In this document: piece by piece, positions 25,309 to 33,601 of the stretch
How positions within the stretch are numbered: position 1 is the stretch's first letter
Layout of the letters: each line of letters begins with the position of its first letter
Assembly (NCBI GenBank): GCA_947245585.1
Contig: CAMXPV010000001.1
Span: 1 to 64,000 of the forward strand
Direction of reading: 5' to 3'
DNA length: 64,000 nt
DNA from: an uncultured Lachnospiraceae bacterium
Lineage (GTDB): Bacteria > Bacillota > Clostridia > Lachnospirales > Lachnospiraceae
Notes under the pieces: model-generated
The model's database searches: none
What the model was told of the DNA's origin: nothing
The model's input: the letters and a program-made list of their open reading frames with translations, nothing else
Translations under genes and position numbers: made by a program

Positions 25309-25761
25309 TCAAGTTCTCTGTGATTCAAGATATTCTCTTAGAGCGATCGTCGTGCAATTCATACACCTTGGATATAACTCAAATAATTTTTCTATCCCCT
25401 CATTTATGACAGGAACAATAAAATCAGCTATATTTTCTTCCAAACATTTTCTTAGCTCAGTTTCCTTCAACTTCTCTATCGCAAACATGTCCGGTGTTTC
25501 AGCCCCTTGACATGTGCACCTGAATCGAAGCCGCACATCGCATCTGTATACCTTGGGATATTTTAACTCTTCATCTTCATGAATGCTTTTTAACATGAAG
25601 CCAACGTTGATATAGTAATAATCGTCATAAAGCCCTCTTTGCTTATTGATGACAATGATTAGTTCTTCCGTGGAATAGTAAAAATTAGTCTTTCGATAAC
25701 ACCGAAATCCTACTTTGTCAAATGTGTCTTCCAGAATTTGCTGAAATTGATCTTTATCCAT
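25309..25761 (-). CDS. DUF4304 domain-containing protein
   Basis: 150 residues from the ATG at 25761 (GGAGAA 4 nt upstream); the frame extends six codons further without a ribosome site. The N-terminus MDKDQFQQILEDTFDKVGFRCYRKTNFYY followed by ELIIVINKQRGLYDDYYYINVGF fits DUF4304, a family common in bacterial toxin-immunity loci. The protein is soluble and mildly acidic. Function is unknown; an immunity role is suggested by its neighbours. Confidence 0.65.
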   Translation of the reverse strand: MDKDQFQQILEDTFDKVGFRCYRKTNFYYSTEELIIVINKQRGLYDDYYYINVGFMLKSIHEDEELKYPKVYRCDVRLRFRCTCQGAETPDMFAIEKLKETELRKCLEENIADFIVPVINEGIEKLFELYPRCMNCTTIALREYLESQRT

Positions 25762-25845
25762 ATTTTCTCCTGATCGCACTGTTGAGCCGTGTGCAGGCGA
25801 CGGTTTGCTCCGATCTGCCGTTTTGTTTCAGTTCCTTTTTTATTC

Positions 25846-26214
25846 TTAATATATTTGCAAACGTCCTTCCTCTTCCCAAACTTTCAAAGTCATCTTAGCA
25901 TTAAACGAAAATATCCCGTTACTTTCATCGTCTCTTATTTTCATTAAGGTTGCCTGCCCAATATCTGTATGGATATTCAATGCCAGACAATATGATGCTG
26001 CTTTAGCTCTTACAACCACATTTGAACTTTTGAGCATCTCAGAAATACATTCCCACGCAAATTCTTTATCTTTCTCTAAAAGCTTATATATCTTTATTAG
26101 TTTTTTGCCCTCTCTATTGCCCGCATTATAATCCCCTTCTAACGTACTCTTGTATAGTATTTTTCCGCTTTCTTCATACTGTTTTAAAATACTTTCCTTA
26201 TCAATCGTTTTCAT
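25846..26214 (-). CDS. DUF2019-like protein
   Basis: 122 residues from the ATG at 26214; the frame reaches a TTG at 26226. The helical protein contains VVVRAKAASYCLALNIHTD followed by A-L-KI and a C-terminal FSFNAKMTLKVWEEEG, the pattern I recall for DUF2019 (HEAT-like, immunity-associated). It begins 18 bp after the stop of the upstream 198-codon gene, so the two are probably co-transcribed. Function is inferred only from the cluster. Confidence 0.6.
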   Translation of the reverse strand: MKTIDKESILKQYEESGKILYKSTLEGDYNAGNREGKKLIKIYKLLEKDKEFAWECISEMLKSSNVVVRAKAASYCLALNIHTDIGQATLMKIRDDESNGIFSFNAKMTLKVWEEEGRLQIY

Positions 26215-26231
26215 GAAATGCCCCAAGTTTT

Positions 26232-26816
26232 CTATGTCCTTATCATTTTTGATAAAGTTTTTCCCTCAAAGCGGCTTCCCCAACCATCACATTCATCAAA
26301 TGAATATATCTTAAAAGGTGTAATATCTATGACATCTATCTTGTGCCTTTCTAAAATGTCAATCGCCTTGGCCGCTTTCTCCAATGTACCAGAACTACGG
26401 CCACATAATTTTGAATACAATTCGCAGGTTCCACATTCATATATGAGCATTATAAAATACAGAATTTCTTTATTGGCATTGTTATATAATTTATGTAAAC
26501 CATTAAATCTATTTTCCGTAATGTATTCGGCGTCTTCCAATGATGTATCTTCCAATATACTATTGGGCATATATTCTGCAAGTTCATACATCCAGTCATC
26601 TAAATATTGAATCTTAGTATATGACCATAGTTTCTCTAAAATCCATCCCCATTCCTCTTTTCTACATTTATAATATTGTAGTAGTTCTTCAAACGAACAA
26701 ATCAAATATGCCATTCGGCCTCTGATGGAAACACATTTTAAATTTTCTATTACTGATTCTATTACTGCAACGGAAAAAGGACTTATTTCTCCATTGTCTT
26801 CTGTTTTTTCACTCAT
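26232..26816 (-). CDS. Uncharacterised 194-aa protein, immunity-island member
   Basis: 194 residues from the ATG at 26816 (GGGGA 5 nt upstream). It is largely helical and acidic with aromatic-rich segments (RGRMAYLICSFEELLQYY, EWGWILEKLWSYTKIQYLDD). There is no signal peptide or membrane helix. I do not recognise a named family, though the style fits immunity proteins of polymorphic toxin systems. It starts 22 bp after the end of the broken AAA ATPase gene and precedes the DUF2019-like gene. Confidence 0.5.
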   Translation of the reverse strand: MSEKTEDNGEISPFSVAVIESVIENLKCVSIRGRMAYLICSFEELLQYYKCRKEEWGWILEKLWSYTKIQYLDDWMYELAEYMPNSILEDTSLEDAEYITENRFNGLHKLYNNANKEILYFIMLIYECGTCELYSKLCGRSSGTLEKAAKAIDILERHKIDVIDITPFKIYSFDECDGWGSRFEGKTLSKMIRT

Positions 26817-26837
26817 ATTTGTCCCCATATGCCACTT

Positions 26838-27675
26838 TCACTCTGCCAACAAAAAATCACACAAATGTACGATTCTCACCCCGTCAATATTTCCCGCCTC
26901 CAACTCATCCAACACCACAACATACTTAGGATAATGATCCTTAATTTCAAGCAGGTTAGCGATCTCACGATCCGATTTCTGCGGTAGACTGCGGCAGACC
27001 TGTACATAAATGCGCTCATCCCTGCGCACCGCCACAAAGTCAATCTCTTTTGTCTCATTTTTACCGATATAGACCTCGTAGCCTTTCCTTCTCAATTCAA
27101 AATAAACGATATTTTCCAACATAGCCGCCACGGACTCCGACTGAAACCCCATCATACAGTATTTGAGGGATGCGTCTGCCAGATAAAATTTTTCCTGGGT
27201 TTTTAAAACAGACTTTCCCTTCAAATCATATCTTTGGCAGCGGTATACCACAAAAGCCTTTTCCAACCATTCCAGATAATTATAGATGAATTCCACAGAG
27301 AAAGAACGACCCTCATTTTTTAGAAATTTAACGATAGCATTGGCAGAAAAAGTTTTTCCTACGTTTTCAATAATAAATTTCACACCCCGATTAAACAAAT
27401 CAATATTTTTAACATCATGACGTCTCGTAATATCATTGGAAATAACAAAATGATAAATACCTTCCACAATCTGATATGCCGCCTCCGTATCAAAATTACC
27501 AAGCGCCACTATCGGGAAACCGCCCAACCGCAGATATTCCGACAAAAGCTCCCTCGATGCGCGGCATTTCCAGAATTGTAGATTTCCCGCAGCGACGGAT
27601 ACTCGCAAGTATTTTCACCAACGGTACGTTACGGTAAGTCTTTAGAATTTCCATATAACATGGTCTTAGAATCAT
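26838..27675 (-). pseudogene. DUF4143-type AAA ATPase gene with a large internal deletion and frameshift
   Basis: From the ATG at 27675 one frame encodes the ATPase N-terminus (ILRPCYMEILKTYRNVPLVK, then SIRRCGKSTILEM, the Walker A region). It then shifts into another frame that encodes the true C-terminal part from about SRELLSEYLRLGGFPIVAL to the end, including KTQEKFYLADASLKYCMMG and the nuclease-like GYEVYIGKNETKEIDFVAV. Family members have about 160-170 residues between these points (rest of the AAA domain with Walker B), which are missing here. So about 500 bp was lost and the product cannot be a working ATPase. The C-terminal frame alone is open for 256 codons. Confidence 0.75.
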
Positions 27676-27850
27676 ATCTTTCTCTCATTTTCCATTGGCG
27701 AGACAAAAATCTTGTTTTTGTTACTATAAATTAAATTCTTTCCATATTCTATAAGTTTTTATTTATTTTAAGCAAAAACTTTTTGATGTCATATTTCTTA
27801 ATATACTGACAAGTATATAATCATTTTCTTTTATAATCTTTATTTACATA

Positions 27851-28234
27851 TTAATCTAAGGAATTCCGTTCTTCTATTTTATAAGACTTAGCCAGTATCC
27901 ATCCGTCCATGCCATATGAAGAACATATTTTTATATACTTATATTCATTTGCTCCTAAAAAATCGATTAATTCCTGCTCTGTCTGATAAACAATTGGCCA
28001 ACCATAATCTTTCATTTTTATTATTTCTTCTTTGTTATCATTATAAAAGAAGCTTATATCACATTCCTGAATATCTAAAAGAATATTATAATCAATCGTA
28101 CCTTTAAACAAATGTGTAAGCACTTCAAAAAAGTAAATTTTTCCCTGTCTCTTTTTCGTACTATTATAGGTTTGGATCACTATATTTTTTTCTTCTAAGT
28201 TCACGCTATATGCGACTATACAATCATCATGCAC
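27851..28234 (-). CDS. Uncharacterised 127-aa protein, immunity-island member
   Basis: 127 residues from a GTG at 28234 with AGGAG 7 nt upstream. It is a soluble acidic alpha/beta protein with KIYFFEVLTHLFKGTIDYN, DIQECDISFFYNDNKEEII and a C-terminal YKYIKICSSYGMDGWILAKS. The pattern recurs, as far as I recall, among small hypothetical proteins next to polymorphic toxins, but I cannot name a domain. It is transcribed with the rest of the island. Confidence 0.55.
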   Translation of the reverse strand: MHDDCIVAYSVNLEEKNIVIQTYNSTKKRQGKIYFFEVLTHLFKGTIDYNILLDIQECDISFFYNDNKEEIIKMKDYGWPIVYQTEQELIDFLGANEYKYIKICSSYGMDGWILAKSYKIEERNSLD

Positions 28235-28307
28235 TTTTTGTCTCCTACTGTTTTAGAACATTTTTAGTCCAATTCTCATTTGAATATGTGAAAATTGGTT
28301 CTTATAT

Positions 28308-28553
28308 CTAAATATACTTTTGGACAATAGCCCATATATCATCTTCTTGAAACAGGTAATCGTCCGGCCCAACTTTCTCATCAATATTTGATATCGCCAC
28401 CAAATAATGCCACGCTCCCAAATCATTAATACAAACTTGTTCATCATTTCTAATATAACCAACAGCCCATATGCAAATCGCTTCTCTTGTCAGCTTTCCA
28501 TCTAGAACTAGCTTTAGTTTCTGCGTTATTTCTTCTCTTGTCGGTTGGTTCAT
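28308..28553 (-). CDS. Uncharacterised 81-aa protein, first gene of the immunity array
   Basis: 81 residues, helical and acidic: PTREEITQKLKLVLDGKLTREAICIWAVG, then INDLGAWHYLVAISNIDE and YLFQEDDIWAIVQKY. It resembles small immunity-type proteins whose members start with a TREE...KL.ALLDG.ITRE segment; I do not know a domain name. A consensus promoter lies 122 bp upstream, so this is the first gene of the array. Confidence 0.55.
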   Translation of the reverse strand: MNQPTREEITQKLKLVLDGKLTREAICIWAVGYIRNDEQVCINDLGAWHYLVAISNIDEKVGPDDYLFQEDDIWAIVQKYI

Positions 28554-28674
28554 GAATATCCCCCGTACTTATTAGGCTTCCGGAACAACGTTATTCACCT
28601 GCCTTTATATCAACCGTAATCAATCTATTGCCCGCACACTAATATTGCCGAAATCATTTCAGCCCGTTTCTTTT

Positions 28675-28703
28675 ATTATAGCGGTGCCCTTCTACTGCGT
28701 CAA
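28675..28703 (-). promoter_or_regulatory. Promoter upstream of the immunity array
   Basis: On the minus strand TTGACG (28703-28698) and TATAAT (28680-28675) are 17 nt apart. It points into the immunity array. The next same-strand gene begins at 28553. The sequence upstream of it (to 28835) shows no gene. Confidence 0.6.
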
Positions 28704-28835
28704 CGAAACAACCGCTGTACCGCTCTCCGGGCAAACGGTTCCCACACAGATCATTGGCATGCTTCTCCCCGGATATGCTTGAAACCAATATGATTTGATA
28801 GTATACTACAATTACACAGGAGAAAGGGACAACAG

Positions 28836-29171
28836 AATGCCGACATAGAAAATTTTTCTGTCCTTGAACACAAAAAATACTTAGACAGTATCAAGGCTTC
28901 CAGAGACAACTTAAAAATCTATAAAATATCTACCACTTACAGGGGTGGAATTTAAAAAGGAGCCGTTACTATGTGCACTTTATTCGATGAGATTGAAAAA
29001 GAGGGTAAAATAGAGGGTAAAATAGAAGGTAAAGCTGAGGGTATCATTGAGACAGGGATTGATCTCGGTCTTGCTGAAGATGATATTCTACAAAGACTGC
29101 AGACCAAGCTCAACGTATCACTTCAAAAAGCACAGGAATATTTTGAAGCGTTTGGAAAGCAGACCGTTTAA
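28836..29171 (+). pseudogene. Rpn/PD-(D/E)XK transposase-type nuclease, C-terminal remnant with an in-frame stop
   Basis: An open frame (ENFSVLEHKKYLDSIKASRDN...) runs from about 28836 to a TAA at 28953-28955. After 15 nt and an AAAAGGAG site, the same frame restarts at the ATG at 28971 and encodes 66 residues: MCTLFDEIEKEGKIEGKIEG and a helical tail. The KIEGKIEGKAEG repeat is typical of the C-terminus of Rpn-family recombination-promoting nucleases. The N-terminal nuclease core is absent. It is a relic at the border of the immunity island. The downstream part could still be translated. Confidence 0.6.
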
Positions 29172-29196
29172 TTACTGTTTTTACTATGACAAAACA

Positions 29197-29243
29197 AAAC
29201 TCCCTACGCAAGATAATCTTCCATTATCTTACATAGGGAGTTT
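29197..29243. terminator. Bidirectional terminator between Rpn remnant and HPr-like gene
   Basis: Outer stem AAACTCCCTA (29197-29206) with TAGGGAGTTT (29234-29243), inner stem AAGATAAT with ATTATCTT. A T-rich tail on the minus strand serves the HPr-like gene best; on the plus strand it would serve the Rpn remnant. Confidence 0.75.
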
Positions 29244-29265
29244 ATGTCACTTCTTTTGCCGGAAT

Positions 29266-29490
29266 TTATACCGCCACCGCCCACTTCCTGAGATGTCTCT
29301 CAAAATCTGCGTCGTAGCCGTTATACGCAACGGTTAAAATCTGATTGAAATTCAGCCCTAACACGCCAATGATGGATTTTGCATCCACAATAAAGCTGTT
29401 GTAGGAAATATCCACGTCGCAGTCACATTTCGTAGCAGCGCTGACAAAGTCCTTTACCTCGTCCGGTCTCAATTTGATTTTGTGTTGCAT
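29266..29490 (-). CDS. HPr-like protein lacking the phospho-histidine
   Basis: 74 residues from the ATG at 29490 (AAGGAAGG 8 nt upstream). The fold pattern is HPr: an N-terminal strand, a helix, and FIVDAKSIIGVLGLNFNQIL, which matches the HPr Ser46 loop (AKSIMGVMSL). The usual GLHARPA segment with catalytic His15 is replaced by LRPDEVKDFVSA and has no His. The protein may therefore be a regulator phosphorylated on serine by HPr kinase (Crh-like) or a non-PTS HPr homologue. It is monocistronic with a strong terminator. Confidence 0.8.
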   Translation of the reverse strand: MQHKIKLRPDEVKDFVSAATKCDCDVDISYNSFIVDAKSIIGVLGLNFNQILTVAYNGYDADFERHLRKWAVAV

Positions 29491-29744
29491 AATTTTCACC
29501 TTCCTTTTTCACTTATGTATGCAAAAGGCACACACAGAAAAACGTTTTCAAGCTCCTCATTTGAGTTGATTATACACCTTTCTTTTCGTTTGTAAAGTGT
29601 TATTTTTGTCCCTGTTTTTGTACAATTTTGGCATATTTTTGGGCATTTCTTACAACTTTACATAATTACTTTGATCTTCAAAGAATTTTTTGTGTAATCT
29701 GCCTATTATGTTCTGTCCGAACACTTTTGCAAGGCTCCATTTTA

Positions 29745-30536
29745 TCATTTTTGTTGAAATTCCACCATATAATCTTGGTAACGATACGCGCACATTTGTC
29801 TTTGCAAATGCTTATTTTCCCGGCTTTTGATCCCGATTGTTCGGTGAAATACCCGAAACAGTTCCTGATATTCTTCCTCTTTTTCCGAGTAAGTAAGTTC
29901 CCGCAGGTCAAATTCTTCCCCTGCCGATACCAGATACCATTCCTCCTTCGCCGGATGGACACCGAAAAGTTTCCTGTGCTCGTCGTAGACCATAAAATTC
30001 TCAATACTCAACCGATCTGCAAAATGCGGCATAACAAAGGGCACTACATTATTTTTCGGTCCGATTTTGGAAAAAAGGATGGGCGTATCTTTTGCCGCTT
30101 TCGCCGAAAGCTCCTGAAAACGGATAAATTCTTTCTCGTAGTGCGCCTCATTCGCTGTGAATCGGGCCAGTTCAAAACATCTGGCCACATAAGGGTTTTT
30201 GAAATTTCCCAGAACACGCCTGCCGCTTCCCGCTGTGATGGCATCCACCACGGTCTTGTATACCGCTTCCCCCTTGTCCGCATAGCAGGAGGCCGCCGCG
30301 CGGCAGAGGGTATGATATACATGCTCCCCCAGTTTTTGTCTGAGGGTGCGCACCACCTTATCAGTTTTCACAGAATCGGGCAGAATATGCACATAGTCCG
30401 CAAACAGACGCAGATTTTCCTCCTCGCCAATCTGGATATGCACATGCTCATGGCCCTCCCTTAAGGCGTAGGCCTCGTAAATTCCGGTGAAGATACCCTC
30501 CATGGAATCCTCACAGATCAAATATTTCTCTTCCAT
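29745..30536 (-). CDS. TIGR03915 / DUF4130 family putative DNA metabolism protein
   Basis: 263 residues. It starts YLICEDSMEGIFTGIYEAY and contains RFTANEAHYEKEFIRFQEL, ILFSKIGPKNNVVPFVMPHFADRL and NFMVYDEHRKLFGVHP, all features of the DUF4130/TIGR03915 family. That family nearly always neighbours a TIGR03916 radical-SAM protein, as here (56 bp upstream on the same strand). The pair is annotated as DNA repair or modification, but to my knowledge the chemistry is not established. There is no signal peptide, so it is cytoplasmic. Confidence 0.88.
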   Translation of the reverse strand: MEEKYLICEDSMEGIFTGIYEAYALREGHEHVHIQIGEEENLRLFADYVHILPDSVKTDKVVRTLRQKLGEHVYHTLCRAAASCYADKGEAVYKTVVDAITAGSGRRVLGNFKNPYVARCFELARFTANEAHYEKEFIRFQELSAKAAKDTPILFSKIGPKNNVVPFVMPHFADRLSIENFMVYDEHRKLFGVHPAKEEWYLVSAGEEFDLRELTYSEKEEEYQELFRVFHRTIGIKSRENKHLQRQMCAYRYQDYMVEFQQK

Positions 30537-30591
30537 AGTATATGTCCCTTTTCCCTATCCGCCACACTTCCGCCAGGTTCCCTCGTCCCTG

Positions 30592-31932
30592 TCATCCGCC
30601 GACGGCCCTGTAGTTTTGCCCCCATGTATCACTGTCAAACAGTGACATTTGGCGATATGCGGTTCCATCCGGCAAAAACGGCAGCTTTTCTCCCCGTCCC
30701 ATCCGGTTCTGGTAAACAAGGTTTTGTACAATATAATTCTCCTCCAGTTTGGTGGGGTACATCATTTTTCCGCCGCAGGTGATAAAATAGAGGGCACGTT
30801 TTAAAACCACTCCTATTTTCTTCAAATCTTCAAAGGTCAGGTTTCCGAACCGTCTGGCCGCAACGATCCGCCCCGCGCTCTTAACTCCCACTCCCGGAAT
30901 CCGCAAAAGCATCTGATAGTCCGCCCGATTAATCTCCACCGGAAACTGCTCCAGATGCCGCACCGCCCAATCCGCCTTTGGATCAATGGCCGTGTTGAAA
31001 TTAGGCCGTTTCTCCGTCAGAAGTTCATCCACCTTAAACCCGTAAAACCGAAGGAGCCAATCTGCCTGATACAGCCTGTGTTCCCGAAGCAAGGGCGGCC
31101 CTCCCGCAAGAGCCGGCAGATCCCTGTCCTCATTTACATTCACGAATGCGGAATAATACACTCTCTTTAAAGAAAACTTGTCGTAGAGGTTTTCCGCCAC
31201 CGACATAATCTGATAATCGCTTTCCGGCAGCGCGCCAATCACCATCTGGGTGGACTGTCCCGCCTCGCAGAAATGGGGCGCATGTTTATATAAAGTAAGT
31301 TCGTTCTTATTTTCCGTAATGCCATTTTGAATTTGCCGCATAGGCTTTAAGATGGTTTTTCGGTGCTTGTTCGGCGCAATCGCCCGAAGCCCTTCCGCCG
31401 TAGCCATCTCCAAATTCACACTCATGCGGTCCGCCAGATAACCCACCCGTTGGATCAGCAAAGGGTCCGCTCCGGGAATCGCCTTCACATGAATATAGCC
31501 CTGAAACCGGTGCACAGTACGGAGCCTGTGTACTGTCTCGCAGATCAATTCCATGGTATAATTGGGGCTGTAGAGAATGCCCGAACTCAAAAACAAACCT
31601 TCTATATAATTGCGCCTGTAAAATTCCATCGTCAACTCGCACACTTCATCCGGCGTAAAGGAAGCGCGGGGCACATCGTTGGAACAACGGTTCATACAAT
31701 AGCGGCAGTCATAGATACATTCATTGGTAAACAGAATCTTTAACAGGGAAACACAGCGGCCGTCCGCCGCAAAACTGTGACAAAGCCCCGCCGCCACCGT
31801 ATTTCCAATGCCCTGTCCGTCATTTCGTCTGGAAGAGCCACTGGAACTGCATGACACGTCATACTTCGCCGCATCGCCAAGTATCTTTAATTTATCCATG
31901 ACCGACATCTGCGGTGCAATTCTGATATCCAT
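30592..31932 (-). CDS. TIGR03916 radical-SAM putative DNA modification/repair protein
   Basis: 446 residues from the ATG at 31932; the frame is open to 32070, and other ATGs are possible. An N-terminal KLKILGDAAKYDVSC segment is followed by the radical-SAM cluster motif CIYDCRYC (CX3CX2C), a TIM-barrel-like middle and a C-terminal helix-hairpin-helix (LLRIPGVGVKSAGRIVAAR) that should bind DNA. It pairs with the DUF4130 gene downstream. The family is widespread in Clostridia; the substrate is unknown. The HhH supports action on nucleic acid. Confidence 0.88.
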   Translation of the reverse strand: MDIRIAPQMSVMDKLKILGDAAKYDVSCSSSGSSRRNDGQGIGNTVAAGLCHSFAADGRCVSLLKILFTNECIYDCRYCMNRCSNDVPRASFTPDEVCELTMEFYRRNYIEGLFLSSGILYSPNYTMELICETVHRLRTVHRFQGYIHVKAIPGADPLLIQRVGYLADRMSVNLEMATAEGLRAIAPNKHRKTILKPMRQIQNGITENKNELTLYKHAPHFCEAGQSTQMVIGALPESDYQIMSVAENLYDKFSLKRVYYSAFVNVNEDRDLPALAGGPPLLREHRLYQADWLLRFYGFKVDELLTEKRPNFNTAIDPKADWAVRHLEQFPVEINRADYQMLLRIPGVGVKSAGRIVAARRFGNLTFEDLKKIGVVLKRALYFITCGGKMMYPTKLEENYIVQNLVYQNRMGRGEKLPFLPDGTAYRQMSLFDSDTWGQNYRAVGG

Positions 31933-32109
31933 CCTGCTCTCACTCCCCTGCGTCAACATTTCTTCCCTGATTATTCCCCATTTCTCATGAAACATCAGGC
32001 AAGGCGTTTTTTTGTAGAACACACGTTCTGTTTTTATCAGTATCTTAACATAGACGCACGCATATTGCAATCCTTTTTAGAACATTTGTTCTTTTTCTCT
32101 TGAAAAGCA

Positions 32110-32138
32110 TTGCACAATGGGACTGGTTAAAGTATAAT
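32110..32138 (+). promoter_or_regulatory. Promoter of the NSS transporter gene
   Basis: TTGCAC (32110-32115) and TATAAT (32133-32138) are 17 nt apart, about 36 nt before the chosen start codon. Confidence 0.65.
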
Positions 32139-32173
32139 CAGAATATTATATGCAAAAGGGAAGGGAAGGAAAA

Positions 32174-33571
32174 ATGGAAACAAATAAGACAAGAGGAAAT
32201 TTTACGGGCAAACTTGGTTTTGTCCTTGCGGCAGCCGGCAGTGCGGTAGGGCTTGGAAACATCTGGCGTTTTCCCTATCTGGCGGCAAAGGACGGCGGCG
32301 GATTATTCATTTTCTGCTATATCATTCTGGCGCTGACTTTCGGATTTACCCTGCTCACCACGGAAATTGCCATCGGTCGTAAGACAGGCCAGAGCCCGCT
32401 GACGGCATACGGCGTGATTCACCCGAAATGGAAGGCTCTCGGCGGATTGGCCTGTCTTGTCCCGATCATTATTTTACCCTATTATCTGGCCATTGGCGGT
32501 TGGGTATTAAAATATCTTATGGTCTTTATGACAGGAAAAGGCCCGGTCGCTGCCGAGGACGGCTACTTTACCGGGTTTATTTCCGAACAGACAAGTCCAT
32601 TGGTGTTTATGATTATCTTTACGGTTCTCTCCGCGGTCATTATCTTTGGCGGCGTGGACAACGGCATCGAGCGGGCAAGCAAATTTATCATGCCCCTGCT
32701 TTTGGTTTTGATTATCGGCATCTCGATTTACGCGCTGACGCTCCGCCACACGGACGCGTCCGGGCTTGAGCGAACCGGTCTGGAAGGGTTGAAAATTTAT
32801 CTTCTCCCGAATTTTGAGGGCGTTACCTTGCAGCACTTTTTCCTGGTGGTGATGGATGCTCTGGGACAGCTTTTTTACTCCATCAGCGTTGCCATGGGCA
32901 TCATGGTTGCCTACGGCTCCTACGTGAAAAAGGATGTCGATCTGATGTCTCCCATTAACCAGATCGAAATTTTCGACACGGTAGTTGCGCTGCTTGCCGG
33001 CATGATGATCGTCCCGGCTGTCTATGTCTTTATGGGAACTGAGGGCATGTCCGCCGGACCGGGGCTCATGTTTATTTCTCTGCCCAAGATTTTTGCGGCG
33101 ATGGGAAAAGTAGGAACGGTTATCGGTATCCTGTTCTTCGTCATGGTTGCCTTTGCAGCTGTGACCTCCGCCGTGTCCATTATGGAGGCCATCGTTGCCA
33201 GTCTGGTAGACAAGTTCCATTTATCCAGAAATAAGAGCGCCGCATTCGTAACCGCCTACGGAATCATTGTCGGAGCTATCGTCTGCTTCGGTTATAATTT
33301 CTTGTACTTTGAATTAAAGCTGCCTAACGGCTCCACAGGCCAGCTTCTTGATCTGATGGATTATGTCAGCAATAACTGCCTGATGCCGCTTGTGGCGCTT
33401 TTCACCTGTATACTGATCGGTTGGGTCGTAAAGCCCAAAACCATCATTGACGAAGTGACGCTCGGCGGTCATAAGTTCGGCAGAAAGCGTCTGTATATCG
33501 CTATGATTACCGTGATCGCCCCTGTACTTTTGTTTTTGCTGTTGCTGCAGTCGGTGGGGATTACCCTGTAA
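32174..33571 (+). CDS. Sodium-dependent transporter, NSS/SNF family
   Basis: 465 residues from the ATG at 32174, which has GGGAAGGGAAGG just upstream; an in-frame ATG at 32150 lies before that site. It is a LeuT-fold protein with about 11-12 helices and the family signature GFVLAAAGSAVGLGNIWRFP in TM1 with the Na+/substrate-binding unwound region. Bacterial NSS proteins take up amino acids or related compounds with Na+. Length fits prokaryotic members with 11 helices. A small membrane ORF follows 30 bp downstream. The substrate is not readable. Confidence 0.9.
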   Translation: METNKTRGNFTGKLGFVLAAAGSAVGLGNIWRFPYLAAKDGGGLFIFCYIILALTFGFTLLTTEIAIGRKTGQSPLTAYGVIHPKWKALGGLACLVPIIILPYYLAIGGWVLKYLMVFMTGKGPVAAEDGYFTGFISEQTSPLVFMIIFTVLSAVIIFGGVDNGIERASKFIMPLLLVLIIGISIYALTLRHTDASGLERTGLEGLKIYLLPNFEGVTLQHFFLVVMDALGQLFYSISVAMGIMVAYGSYVKKDVDLMSPINQIEIFDTVVALLAGMMIVPAVYVFMGTEGMSAGPGLMFISLPKIFAAMGKVGTVIGILFFVMVAFAAVTSAVSIMEAIVASLVDKFHLSRNKSAAFVTAYGIIVGAIVCFGYNFLYFELKLPNGSTGQLLDLMDYVSNNCLMPLVALFTCILIGWVVKPKTIIDEVTLGGHKFGRKRLYIAMITVIAPVLLFLLLLQSVGITL

Positions 33572-33601
33572 TCAAAAATACATTTTTAAGGAGGATTTGG
33601 T

